A program made the translations under genes and the position numbers. From UBA7672 sp044224605 (GTDB taxonomy: Bacteria; Pseudomonadota; Alphaproteobacteria; Caulobacterales; Hyphomonadaceae): a stretch of 64,000 nt of DNA. Below are positions 20,613 to 29,073 of this stretch, one piece after another. The notes below the pieces were generated by a model. That model worked only from the letters and a program-made list of their open reading frames with translations. It did not search any database and had not been told where the DNA came from. Position 1 is the first letter of the stretch. Each line of letters starts with the position of its first letter. The stretch spans positions 1 to 64,000 of the forward strand of contig JBGAKC010000015.1 in assembly GCA_044224605.1 (NCBI GenBank). The letters are read 5' to 3'.

Positions 20613-20618
20613 CACAAT

Positions 20619-20654
20619 CCGCCACATCGGCGGCGAAATCCGCCACTCAGGCGG
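20619..20654 (+). promoter_or_regulatory. Tandem CCGCC-N5-GGCGG dyads, possible activator sites
   Basis: Two 15-base dyads of the form CCGCC-N5-GGCGG start at 20619 and 20640, 21 bases apart (two DNA turns), and sit in a 21-base direct repeat. Their centres are about 141 and 120 bases before the predicted start of the sigma-54 promoter at 20741. Paired palindromes at that distance are what enhancer-binding activators of sigma-54 use. A further dyad, GTGAAG-N10-CTTCAC, lies at 20674-20695. They could instead be RNA hairpins in the mutS 3' region, though no U-run follows them. Confidence 0.45.
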
Positions 20655-20740
20655 TGAAATGCGCCTCCAAAGTGTGAAGCCTCAGGCGTCTTCACGCCGA
20701 AAATCCAATAAAAACAATCACTGGTACAGTTAAGAAAGTC

Positions 20741-20756
20741 TGGCACGGCGGTTGCA
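20741..20756 (+). promoter_or_regulatory. Sigma-54 (RpoN) -24/-12 promoter
   Basis: The sequence TGGCACG-GCGG-TTGCA fits the sigma-54 consensus, with the invariant GG and GC ten bases apart. Counting from the -12 GC, transcription would begin near 20767. That leaves about 58 bases of leader before the first micropeptide start at 20825. An AT-rich stretch (20697-20735) between the promoter and the upstream dyads could be a DNA-bending site. Confidence 0.7.
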
Positions 20757-20824
20757 AACAATCCGTTCAACGGCGAGGCCCACCAAGAGGCGCAGCCGAC
20801 CAGAACAAGAAACGGAGAACGAAA

Positions 20825-20944
20825 ATGAACGGTCTGATCAAGCAAACGAACCTCGATGGCGTGAACTTCCTCGGCTCGCTGGCGATCGCCTTCTCGAGCG
20901 TCGCACTCGCCCTCTATGTCCTGATGAGCGGCGGTATCGCCTAA
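20825..20944 (+). CDS. 39-residue single-helix membrane micropeptide, copy 1
   Basis: An ATG with a good ribosome site (GGAGA, 6 bases upstream) opens 39 codons. The peptide has a polar start, MNGLIKQTNLDGVNF, and one hydrophobic helix at about residues 15-34, ending in Gly-Gly-Ile-Ala. It is paralogous to the next frame at 21017: MNGLIK-x-T-x-LDGVNFLGS is identical apart from two positions, with matching leader and ribosome site. Conservation of protein and leader in a tandem copy, a specific promoter and a terminator argue that it is translated. I do not recognise the family; a membrane-inserted regulator or toxin-like peptide is possible but unproven. Confidence 0.75.
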   Translation: MNGLIKQTNLDGVNFLGSLAIAFSSVALALYVLMSGGIA

Positions 20945-21016
20945 CCCCTAACCCCAGAAGACGACCGGCTGGCACACAGAAGGCGCAGTCGGAAAACCAA
21001 GAAACGGAGAAAAACT

Positions 21017-21148
21017 ATGAACGGTCTGATCAAACCCACGAAGCTCGACGGCGTGAACTTCCTTGGCTCCATGGCCATCGCCCTCTGCAGTGTTTCGGCT
21101 GTGCTCTACGTGATCGCGACGGCGTTCACCGGCGGCGGAGTTGCCTGA
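21017..21148 (+). CDS. 43-residue single-helix membrane micropeptide, copy 2
   Basis: The second copy of the micropeptide, 192 bases start to start after the first. It has the same leader (CAAGAAACGGAGAA) and the same spacing from GGAGA to ATG. Residues 1-18 are nearly identical to copy 1 (MNGLIKPTKLDGVNFLGS); the helix at about 15-36 has diverged (for example a Cys at residue 24) and the tail is longer, ending in Gly-Gly-Gly-Val-Ala. It is followed by a strong terminator. Divergence concentrated in the helix, with a conserved N-terminus, suggests the N-terminal segment carries the shared function. Confidence 0.75.
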   Translation: MNGLIKPTKLDGVNFLGSMAIALCSVSAVLYVIATAFTGGGVA

Positions 21149-21183
21149 ACCTTCTCCCAAGCCTCTACTGATCCCAGCCAATG

Positions 21184-21222
21184 ACCGGCCAGCTGCTCCC
21201 CCAGCTGGCCGGTTTTGCTTTT
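21184..21222 (+). terminator. Rho-independent terminator of the micropeptide unit
   Basis: A perfect 12-base-pair stem, ACCGGCCAGCTG with CAGCTGGCCGGT, closes a 6-base loop and is followed by TTTTGCTTTT. It ends the plus-strand unit 35 bases after the second micropeptide and directly abuts the 3' end of the convergent nadR-like gene. Confidence 0.9.
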
Positions 21223-22220
21223 CAGGCGAGCGGGCGGAGCAGAGCGTCGACGGCCTCGATGGCTTTCGCGCGGCGCTGCTCGGGCGTGCCCTGGATGCGG
21301 ATGAACTTCACCCCGCGCGTCATGAGTTCGCGTTCGCAGGCGCGATGGAAATTTCGGCGCACGGCAGGGTCGCGGAAATAGCGCGTGCCGTCGTCGACCC
21401 AGGGCAGGTCGATATCGCAGAAAAGATAGAGGTCCGGGTAGTCGCGATAGGTGTCGAACCAGGGATCGCGCGAGCCCGCAAGCGTATCCGACCAGACAGC
21501 GGTGAGCACCGGATCCGTATCCTCGATCAGCACACGGTTGGCGCGCAACGATGCGGCGGCCACGCCGGCAAGATGCCCCATCACGATCTGTCGCATGTCT
21601 TCTGGCGTGGTTGCGCGCGCGCCGAAGGCCTCGGTGTGGAAGCGACCATACTCGGGCGCAACGACGGTCTCGTAATGGCGCGCCAGTTGGGCCGATAGTG
21701 TTGTCTTTCCCGTCGATTCCGCGCCGAACAGCGTGATGCGCTTGAGGTAGTAGGGCCGTACCGGGCCGGGCAGGAATTGCCAGTTGCGATAGGGGTCGTT
21801 GCGGATCGCGGTTGCCGAGATCGGAAACGCCGTCCGCGCTTCATCCACGGGCACAAATCGCGCCCCGGCTTCGGCGGCGAGCCTGTGGCCGTAGGGTTCC
21901 GAGGCAAAGATGATGTCGATCGGCTCGGGGTGATAGCGCTGCAGAACGCTGTTCCACAGCGGCCAGAAATTCTCGGGATCATCCTCCGGAACCTGCGGCA
22001 GGATTTCTTCGCAATGGATCACGCGCGCCGCCGGGAATAGCTCCTTCATCCACTGGAAGCGTAGCTTCCCGGGGATCGGATCATCCGGCAGCGAGCAGAC
22101 GAGAATGGTCAGTTCATCGACATAGGCGCGTCCAAAGTCGCAGAGATACACGTGGCCGATATGCGGCGGCATGAACTTGCCGAGTACAAAGCCGCGTTTG
22201 GGTTTCGAAAGGAAGCTCAT
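21222..22220 (-). CDS. nadR: NadR-like NMN adenylyltransferase / nicotinamide riboside kinase
   Basis: A 332-residue bifunctional salvage enzyme. The N-terminal adenylyltransferase has GKFMPPHIGH (residues 14-23) and ISATAIR (134-140). The C-terminal ribosylnicotinamide kinase has the P-loop GAESTGKTT (166-174) and the substrate region APEYGRFHTE. It lacks the N-terminal HTH repressor domain of E. coli NadR, so it is probably enzymatic only. Its start overlaps the end of pnuC by 4 bases. The pair takes up nicotinamide riboside and turns it into NAD. Confidence 0.93.
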   Translation of the reverse strand: MSFLSKPKRGFVLGKFMPPHIGHVYLCDFGRAYVDELTILVCSLPDDPIPGKLRFQWMKELFPAARVIHCEEILPQVPEDDPENFWPLWNSVLQRYHPEPIDIIFASEPYGHRLAAEAGARFVPVDEARTAFPISATAIRNDPYRNWQFLPGPVRPYYLKRITLFGAESTGKTTLSAQLARHYETVVAPEYGRFHTEAFGARATTPEDMRQIVMGHLAGVAAASLRANRVLIEDTDPVLTAVWSDTLAGSRDPWFDTYRDYPDLYLFCDIDLPWVDDGTRYFRDPAVRRNFHRACERELMTRGVKFIRIQGTPEQRRAKAIEAVDALLRPLA

Positions 22221-22801
22221 GCGGGGCTCGTCGCATCAGAATAGCCGCGCATCTCCTTGCGCCACTCCCACCAGCCCCAGAACGCGTTGAAGAAGAAGAA
22301 TACGTAGAGCGCCGTGAACAGCCACATGCCTGCGCTCGAATAGAGGTAGACCGACGCCACATTGACGATCAGCCAGACGGGCCAGGTCTCGAGATACTTC
22401 CGGTCGAGCAGGTATTGCGCGACGATACTGACCGACAGGGTGACGGCGTCGGTGAAGGCGAGATCGAAGTCGGTCCACTCCGTCAAGGCCCACGCGCCCG
22501 CCCATGCGGCGAAGATGGCGATGATGACCGACAGGATCACGTCGAACGGTTTCGCGCTGCGGATACGCGGGCGCTGTCCCTTTGCGCCGCGGAGCCAGTA
22601 CCACCAGCCATAGATCTGAACGAAGACGAAGAACACCTGCAGCGCCGCGTTGGCGTAGATGCCTGCCTGCAGCACCACGACGAAGAACAGCGCCGTACCG
22701 ACAATTCCCACCGGGAACTGCCAGAGATTGCGCTTCACGCCGAGGATCACGCAGGCCAGCGTGACCAGCGTGGCGGCAAGTTCGAGAGGGTTGACGTCCA
22801 A
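22217..22801 (-). CDS. pnuC: PnuC nicotinamide riboside transporter
   Basis: A 194-residue inner-membrane protein with about seven helices. Family features are an aromatic-rich start (NLWQFPVGIVGTALFFVVV), IYANAALQVFF and IYGWWYWLRG. PnuC imports nicotinamide riboside by facilitated diffusion and depends on phosphorylation by NadR, encoded immediately downstream with a 4-base overlap. This metabolic pairing supports both assignments. The operon lies between mutS and glnD, which are close to each other in many alphaproteobacteria. Confidence 0.93.
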   Translation of the reverse strand: MDVNPLELAATLVTLACVILGVKRNLWQFPVGIVGTALFFVVVLQAGIYANAALQVFFVFVQIYGWWYWLRGAKGQRPRIRSAKPFDVILSVIIAIFAAWAGAWALTEWTDFDLAFTDAVTLSVSIVAQYLLDRKYLETWPVWLIVNVASVYLYSSAGMWLFTALYVFFFFNAFWGWWEWRKEMRGYSDATSPA

Positions 22802-22965
22802 CTTCCGGCCCCAGCTCTTCCTCGTCTCCGAACCTGCCCTGCGCCCGCCCGGCGGGCAATCGGCCCTGGCCTGAAGGCGTTTCGCCGGAATTCGGCAGTT
22901 CCGGCCGTGGAATCACGGCCTTATCGCCCTGTTGCAGTGCGCAAAACACGGCTAGAGATCGCGAC

Positions 22966-25818
22966 ATGATCGACGCCGAACCGGCACACGACCAGCCCCA
23001 GACCATCCGGCCCGGCCAGCCCAAGCCCGGCCCCTGGCGCATTGCCGACATCGTCGACGGTCGCAAGCTGCGCATCCAGCTGACCGCGGCGGCGCTCGAC
23101 AACGGCTCCGACCCCGTCGCCCAGCGCAAGCGCGCGCTCGACCTCATCCATGCCGCCCTGTTCCGTGGCCGCATGATCGCGCAGGAGCGGCTGGAGGAGG
23201 GGGCGGACGGCCTCGACACGGCCGGTCTTCTGTCGGCCGTGATGGATGAGGCGCTGTCGGCGCTCTACGATTTCACGGTCGTCCACATCTTTCGCGCTCA
23301 CAATCCGACCGAGGCGGAGCGCATGGCGGTCGTCGCCGTCGGCGGCTATGGACGCAGCGTGCTCGCGCCATCTTCCGATGTCGACCTGCTGTTCGTGCGT
23401 AACTACAAGCAGACAGCCTGGGCTGAGAGCGTCATTGAATACATGCTCTATGCGCTGTGGGACATGGGCCTCAAGGTCGGCCACGCCTTCCGCACGATCG
23501 ACGAGTGCGTGAAGCTCTCGAAGGAAGACGTGACGATCCGCACGGCCATCCTCGACAAGCGCTTCCTGTTCGGCGACCGTGGCGTCTACGACAAGCTGAC
23601 GGAACGCTTCCAGAAGGATGTGATCGCGGGACGTGGCGCAGAGTTCGTTGCGGCAAAGCTGCAGGAACGCGCCGACCGCCACGCGCGCGAGGGCGACTCG
23701 CGCTATCGCGTCGAGCCCAATGTGAAGGACGGCAAGGGCGGGCTGCGCGATCTGCAGACACTGTTCTGGCTCGCCAAATACATTCATGGCGGCGCCAATC
23801 TCCAGGAAGTGCTCGACAACTCGGCCTTCACGCCGGCCGACAAGGCGATCTTCCTGCGCGAGGCTCGCTTTCTCTGGACTGTGCGCTGCCATCTCCATTT
23901 TCTGACCGGCCGGGCGGAGGAGCGTCTCTCATTCGACCTGCAGCCCGAGATGGCGACGCGCATGGGCTACACCGCCCGCCATAACGTCACGTCGGTCGAG
24001 CGCTTCATGAAGCGCTACTTCCTCGCGGCGAAGGAGGTCGGCGCACTGACCCGCATCCTCTGCGCCAAGCTCGAGGTCGACGAGAAGAAGCGCCCTGGCG
24101 GTCGCCCCCGCCTCATTCCGGCCGCAGCCGCCAAGCCGCTCAAGGAGCAGGGCTTCGCGATCGATGGCGGCCGTCTGACCATCACCGATCCAGAGATGTT
24201 CGTGTCGGACACCCGCAAGCTGATCCGCCTCTTCTGGCTTGCCAACGAACGTGACGTCGATATCCACCCTGAGGCGATGACGGCGGCGCGCCGCTCGCTG
24301 TGGGCGCTGACGCGACAGGCGCGCGTGGACGATGATTCCCGCGCCATGTTCCTCGACATCGTCTGCGGCAAGAACCATTCAAACCGCATCCTGCCGCTGA
24401 TGAACGAGGCCGGCGTGCTGGGGCGCTTCCTGCCGGAGTTCGGCCGCATCGTCGGCCAGACACAGTTCAACATGTACCACCATTTCACGGTGGACGAGCA
24501 CACGCTGAAGGCGGTCGAGACGATCCACGACATCGAGCGCGGCGCGGAAAAGGATCTTCATCCGCTCTCGACCGAACTCTTCCCGAAGATCCAGCATCGG
24601 CGCGCACTCTATCTGGCAATGCTGTTGCACGACACGGGGAAGGGCAAAGGCGACCAGCAGATCGAAGGCGCCAAGCAGGCGCGGGCTGCGGCGCTGCGCC
24701 TTGGCCTCGCCGAAGACGAAGCCGAACTTGTCGCCTGGCTCGTCGGCAACCACCTTGAGATGAGCGATACCGCCCAGCGCCGCGATATCTCCGATCCACA
24801 GACCATCGCGAAATTCACCGAGCGCGTCGGCAACCTCGAACGGTTGCGCCTTCTGCTCATCCTCACCGTTGCGGACATTCGCGCGGTCGGCCCCGGCGTC
24901 TGGAATGGCTGGAAGGGCCAGCTGCTGCGCGATCTCTACTACGCCACCGAAGCCGCCCTGCGCGGCGGCCGGACTGACGAACACAGCGTTCGCGCTCAGC
25001 TCGCCGATCGCGCGGAGGCGGCGCGCGCGCTTCTCGCCGACCGTATCGGTCCGACGCCGCAACTTGCGGCGGTCGAGGCCGCCTACTGGACCAGCTTTAC
25101 ACCCGAAGCCCAGGCGCGTCATGCGGCAGCGCTTGGGAAGGGCGGCGGTCAGCCGGTTACGGTAGCTTCCAACGTGGATGCCGCGAGGTCGACGACCGAG
25201 ATCATCGTTTCGGCGCCGGACCGCCCCGGCCTGTTCGCCGATCTCTGCGGCGCGCTCAGCGCGGCGGGCGCCAACATTGTTGCGGCTCACCTCTATGAAG
25301 CGGGTGATGATCGCGTGCTCGACGTGTTCGAGGTGCAGGATTCCCGCGGCCAACCGGTTGGCAGCGACCATCCACACGCCCTCGAGCGCTTGATCGCCGA
25401 CCTTCGGGCTGCCGCCATCGGCGGCGAGGGCGTCAAACGCCCTGGCAAGGCCCCGGCCGCCAGCCGCCGCCACGCGGCCTTCATCATCTCGCCGACGGTC
25501 CTCATTGACCGCACAGCGTCGACAGACTCGACCGTCATCGAGGTTTCGGGCCGCGACCGTCCGGGCCTTCTCTACGACATCGCCCGCGAGTTGGCCGATG
25601 CGAAGCTTTCGATCCGTTCCGCACACGTCGGCGCCTATGGCGAGCGCGTCCATGACGTGTTCTACGTCGAAATGCTCCCGGCCGGAGGGGTAATGCCGCC
25701 CGAAATGGACGAGCCGCTGACGACGCGTCTCGTGGAAGTGTTGCGCTCTCACGCGCCCAACGCGCCACGTATCCCGGCCCACACGCTGGCGCGCGCGCCG
25801 GCCTCGTTCGACCGATAG
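22966..25818 (+). CDS. glnD: GlnD PII uridylyltransferase / uridylyl-removing enzyme
   Basis: A 950-residue nitrogen-status sensor that uridylylates PII proteins when glutamine is low and removes UMP when it is high. The nucleotidyltransferase motif is GGYGRSVLAPSSDVDLL (from residue 126). An HD domain has the His-Asp pair at 555-556 (AMLLHDTGKG). Two ACT domains start near 745 (PDRPGLFADL) and 856 (RDRPGLLYDI) and sense glutamine. Length and domain order are typical. It is followed by murJ after 13 bases. Confidence 0.97.
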   Translation: MIDAEPAHDQPQTIRPGQPKPGPWRIADIVDGRKLRIQLTAAALDNGSDPVAQRKRALDLIHAALFRGRMIAQERLEEGADGLDTAGLLSAVMDEALSALYDFTVVHIFRAHNPTEAERMAVVAVGGYGRSVLAPSSDVDLLFVRNYKQTAWAESVIEYMLYALWDMGLKVGHAFRTIDECVKLSKEDVTIRTAILDKRFLFGDRGVYDKLTERFQKDVIAGRGAEFVAAKLQERADRHAREGDSRYRVEPNVKDGKGGLRDLQTLFWLAKYIHGGANLQEVLDNSAFTPADKAIFLREARFLWTVRCHLHFLTGRAEERLSFDLQPEMATRMGYTARHNVTSVERFMKRYFLAAKEVGALTRILCAKLEVDEKKRPGGRPRLIPAAAAKPLKEQGFAIDGGRLTITDPEMFVSDTRKLIRLFWLANERDVDIHPEAMTAARRSLWALTRQARVDDDSRAMFLDIVCGKNHSNRILPLMNEAGVLGRFLPEFGRIVGQTQFNMYHHFTVDEHTLKAVETIHDIERGAEKDLHPLSTELFPKIQHRRALYLAMLLHDTGKGKGDQQIEGAKQARAAALRLGLAEDEAELVAWLVGNHLEMSDTAQRRDISDPQTIAKFTERVGNLERLRLLLILTVADIRAVGPGVWNGWKGQLLRDLYYATEAALRGGRTDEHSVRAQLADRAEAARALLADRIGPTPQLAAVEAAYWTSFTPEAQARHAAALGKGGGQPVTVASNVDAARSTTEIIVSAPDRPGLFADLCGALSAAGANIVAAHLYEAGDDRVLDVFEVQDSRGQPVGSDHPHALERLIADLRAAAIGGEGVKRPGKAPAASRRHAAFIISPTVLIDRTASTDSTVIEVSGRDRPGLLYDIARELADAKLSIRSAHVGAYGERVHDVFYVEMLPAGGVMPPEMDEPLTTRLVEVLRSHAPNAPRIPAHTLARAPASFDR

Positions 25819-25831
25819 CCCCGGATCACCC

Positions 25832-27430
25832 ATGTCGTTGGCCCGCAACGTCTTCGTGCAGACCTTCTTTACGCTGGGCAGCCGCATGCTTGGCTTCGTG
25901 CGCGACCTGGCGCTGAACTACCGGTTCGGCGGCCAGGGCCCGCTGATGGATTGCTGGGCGACCGCCCAGATGTTGCCCAACCTGTTCCGCCGCCTGTTCG
26001 CGGAAGGCGCTTTCGCACAGGGTTTTGTGCCAGTGTTCGCCGCGGCGCGCGCAATCGAAGGCGCCGATGCGGCCGACCGGATGGCCTCGCAGGCGATGGC
26101 GTTCATCCTGACTGTCGTGGCGCTGGTCACGATCGCCATCGAGGTGGCGATGCCGCTCATCATGCCGTTCCTGCTGTCGGCCTACGTCAACGATCCGGAC
26201 ACGCTGGCGACCGCGACGTTGATGGCTCAACTGGCCATGCCCTATCTGGTCTGCATGACGCTGGCCTCGCTTCTGTCTGGCGTGCTCAACACGCTCGGGC
26301 GGTTCGCCCTGACAGCCGCAGCGCCGATCCTGCTCAATGTCTGCACCATCGTTCCGCTGTTTCTTGTGCCGGATCGCCACATGGCGGCGGAGATCGCAGC
26401 TTCAGCCGTCACGGTCTCGGGAATTTTGCAGACGACGCTTCTGTGGTGGGGCGCGCGCAAGCTTGGCGTGAAGCTCCGCATCAGCCTGCCGAAACTGACG
26501 AAAAGCGTGAAGCGCATGCTTGCGATCGCCGTACCCGGCGCCATCGCCGGCGGCGCGTTGCAGGTGAGTTCGCTGGTGACGCAGGCGCTGTCGGGTTCGG
26601 ACGCGGGCGCCCGCAGCGTGCTCTACAACTCCGACCGTCTCTATCAGCTCCCCCTCGGCCTCATTGGCGTGGCTGTTGGCCTGGCCCTGGTGCCGCGCCT
26701 CTCGCGTCACTTCGCCGAGAACGACCATGCCGCAGCGTCGCGTACCATGGATGACGGCATCGGCCTTTCGATGGCGTTCACGCTTCCAGCGACAGTCGCG
26801 CTACTGATCATTCCGTTCTTCATCATCGACGCCACGGTCACGCGCGGCGCGTTCACGAGCGCGGACGCAGCGCGCACGGCCGAGGTGCTCCGCCAGTTCG
26901 CGTGGGGCGTGCCAGCTTTCGTGCTGGCAAAAGTGTTCACGCCGCCCTTCTTCGCGCGGCAGAAGTCCAAGCGGCCCATGCAGTTCTCACTCGTCTCCGT
27001 CTTCGTCACGATCGGGGTGGGAGCGACGCTCTGGTACTGGCTGCCGACGGTCGGACGCGACGGCGCCATTGGCCTCGGCATCGCCACGTCGTTCGGGGCA
27101 TGGGTCAACGTCTTTCTGCTGGCCGGAACGCTGGCGCGGGAAAAGGTCTATGCGATGGGGCAGGCGGTCTGGTCGCGCATGCTCCGGCTGGTCCTTGCCA
27201 GCGCGATCATGGGCGTATTCGCGGGCTTCTGCGCCTGGCAGTATCCGATGCTGGCGACCTTGTTCTTGCGCAAGGAAATAGCTGTCATCGCGGTCATCGT
27301 GATCGGCGTCGTGATCTACACTGCGGCCGCCTTCGCGCTTCGCGCCGTGACGCTTGCCGAGATCAAGGGCGCGCTGCGCCGCGAAAAGGGCGCCCCGGGC
27401 GTCGCCTTGCCGGGCGGTGGCGAGGGCTGA
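25832..27430 (+). CDS. murJ: MurJ lipid II flippase
   Basis: A 532-residue integral membrane protein of the MVF/MOP superfamily that moves lipid II across the inner membrane for peptidoglycan synthesis. The start RNVFVQTFFTLGSRMLGFVRD and FRRLFAEGAFAQGFVPVF are hallmarks of the family, and about 14 helices are predicted. It lies between glnD and trpS in the standard alphaproteobacterial order. Confidence 0.96.
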   Translation: MSLARNVFVQTFFTLGSRMLGFVRDLALNYRFGGQGPLMDCWATAQMLPNLFRRLFAEGAFAQGFVPVFAAARAIEGADAADRMASQAMAFILTVVALVTIAIEVAMPLIMPFLLSAYVNDPDTLATATLMAQLAMPYLVCMTLASLLSGVLNTLGRFALTAAAPILLNVCTIVPLFLVPDRHMAAEIAASAVTVSGILQTTLLWWGARKLGVKLRISLPKLTKSVKRMLAIAVPGAIAGGALQVSSLVTQALSGSDAGARSVLYNSDRLYQLPLGLIGVAVGLALVPRLSRHFAENDHAAASRTMDDGIGLSMAFTLPATVALLIIPFFIIDATVTRGAFTSADAARTAEVLRQFAWGVPAFVLAKVFTPPFFARQKSKRPMQFSLVSVFVTIGVGATLWYWLPTVGRDGAIGLGIATSFGAWVNVFLLAGTLAREKVYAMGQAVWSRMLRLVLASAIMGVFAGFCAWQYPMLATLFLRKEIAVIAVIVIGVVIYTAAAFALRAVTLAEIKGALRREKGAPGVALPGGGEG

Positions 27431-27457
27431 TAAAGCCCCGCGCCAGAAGGATCGACC

Positions 27458-28495
27458 ATGACCGAGCATGCCAAGGTTCAGTATTCCGGCCCGCAACGGG
27501 TCTTCTCCGGCGTCCAGCCGTCGGGAAGTCTCCATCTCGGGAACTATCTTGGCGCGCTGGTGAAGTTCGTCGCAATGCAGGACCGGTATCCCTGCATCTT
27601 CTGCGTCGTGGACCTGCACGCCATAACGGTGCCGCAGGATCCGAAACTTCTGGCCGCCCAGACGCGCGAAATCGCCTCCGCCTATCTCGCGGCGGGCGTT
27701 GATCCGGGGAAGTCGATCATCTTCGCGCAGTCATCGGTGACGGCGCACGCCGAACTTGGCTGGATATTCAACTGTGTCGCCCGCATGGGTTGGCTCGAGC
27801 GCATGACGCAGTACAAGGAAAAGACCCACGGCAAAGATGCGGAGAACATCTCCGTCGGCCTGTTCGACTATCCCGTTCTGCAGGCCGCCGACATCCTCGC
27901 CTACAAGGCCACGCACGTGCCCGTGGGCGAGGACCAGAAACAGCATCTCGAACTGAGCCGCGACATCGCCGGCAAGTTCAACCGCGACTTCAACGCGCCC
28001 GGTTTCTTTCCGTTGCCCGAGCCGATTTATCAGGGTCCTGGCGCCCGGATCATGTCGCTCAAGGACGGCTCGAAGAAGATGTCGAAGTCGGATCCGTCCG
28101 ACGCCTCGCGCATCAACCTGCTCGATACGCCTGACGACATCGCGAAGAAGATCAAGCGTGCGACAAGCGATTCGGACTTGCTTCCCTCGGACGTGAAGGG
28201 GCTCGAAGGCCGCGCGGAAGCCGCCAACCTCGTTGGCATCTATGCAGTGCTCGACGGCAAGAGCGAGCAGCAGGTGCTCGACGAATTCGGCGGACAGGGC
28301 TTCGGGAAGTTCAAGCCGGCGCTGGCGGATCTCGCCGTCGCCAAGCTGGGACCAGTCGCCGACACCATGCGCCGCCTGATGAACGATCCGGCCGAGGTCG
28401 ATGCGATCCTCCGCGATGGCGGCGACCGCGCCCGGGCGATTGCGACGCCCGTCATGGAAGAAGTTCGCCGCGTGGTCGGCTTCTGGCGGCCGTAA
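27458..28495 (+). CDS. trpS: Tryptophanyl-tRNA synthetase
   Basis: A 345-residue class I aminoacyl-tRNA synthetase that charges tRNA-Trp. The HIGH-type motif is SGSLHLGNYLGAL and the KMSKS loop is KKMSKSDPSD. Substrate-pocket blocks (YPCIFCVVDLHAIT, VPVGEDQKQHLELSRDIA) are conserved. Length is normal. It follows murJ by 27 bases. Confidence 0.97.
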   Translation: MTEHAKVQYSGPQRVFSGVQPSGSLHLGNYLGALVKFVAMQDRYPCIFCVVDLHAITVPQDPKLLAAQTREIASAYLAAGVDPGKSIIFAQSSVTAHAELGWIFNCVARMGWLERMTQYKEKTHGKDAENISVGLFDYPVLQAADILAYKATHVPVGEDQKQHLELSRDIAGKFNRDFNAPGFFPLPEPIYQGPGARIMSLKDGSKKMSKSDPSDASRINLLDTPDDIAKKIKRATSDSDLLPSDVKGLEGRAEAANLVGIYAVLDGKSEQQVLDEFGGQGFGKFKPALADLAVAKLGPVADTMRRLMNDPAEVDAILRDGGDRARAIATPVMEEVRRVVGFWRP

Positions 28496-28566
28496 CCAGC
28501 GACCCCGGAGCGCATTCCGCCGAGCGTATCGCCTTCCTATCTTATGGGGCAGTTGCGGAGGCTGGC

Positions 28567-28983
28567 TTGAAGAAACTCCTCGCCGTCATGGCCTTTGCGC
28601 TCGCCGCCTGCGGGCAGGGCGGATCGTCTCTCACCGTGACCGACGCTCAGTACCGCCCGCCGCTCGGCGTCACCGGCATCGGGGTCGCCTACTTTTCCGT
28701 GAGATCGGAAATCGCTGACCGAATCATCGGCGTCTCTTCGCCCCAGGCGGATTCCGTCGAGATGCACGGATCCGTGAGCAATGGCGTCCAGACCGTCATG
28801 AAGCGTCTGGAAAGCGTCGACCTGCCGGCCGGCGAGACCGTCACATTTGGCCCCAAAGGCATGCATTTGATGGTTTTTGGGCCAAAACCGCTGGCCGAGG
28901 GCGCCACATTTCCGATCCAAATCGAACTACAGTCGGGACGCAGTGAGACCGTTGCGTTCCATCATGCGTCAATGGGTCAGTAG
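28567..28983 (+). CDS. PCuAC-type periplasmic copper chaperone, lipoprotein
   Basis: A 138-residue exported protein of the PCuAC/DUF461 family, which delivers Cu(I) to cytochrome oxidase. The copper motif is present: M-H in VEMHGSV, M in QTVMKRL, and H-x-M in KGMHLMVFG. The start is a TTG at 28567, preceded 5 bases upstream by GGAGG; this gives the signal peptide MKKLLAVMAFALAAC with a lipobox Cys at residue 15. The internal ATG (codon 8) would destroy the signal. Only one chaperone gene is present here; no oxidase or Sco gene is nearby. Confidence 0.85.
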   Translation: MKKLLAVMAFALAACGQGGSSLTVTDAQYRPPLGVTGIGVAYFSVRSEIADRIIGVSSPQADSVEMHGSVSNGVQTVMKRLESVDLPAGETVTFGPKGMHLMVFGPKPLAEGATFPIQIELQSGRSETVAFHHASMGQ

Positions 28984-29073
28984 GGCGTCGAGTAAACTCC
29001 ACATTAGTGATTGTTGGGTTGAGGTTAATGGCGGGTCCATTCAGGGTCCGTTTCGGGTAGCCGGGGCTGGCTG

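Noticed and set aside
20970..20984. Second sigma-54-like element between the micropeptides (TGGCAC and a GC ten bases after the GG)
   Set aside because: The -12 part is AGGC, not TTGC; too weak to call, though GG-N10-GC spacing is kept.
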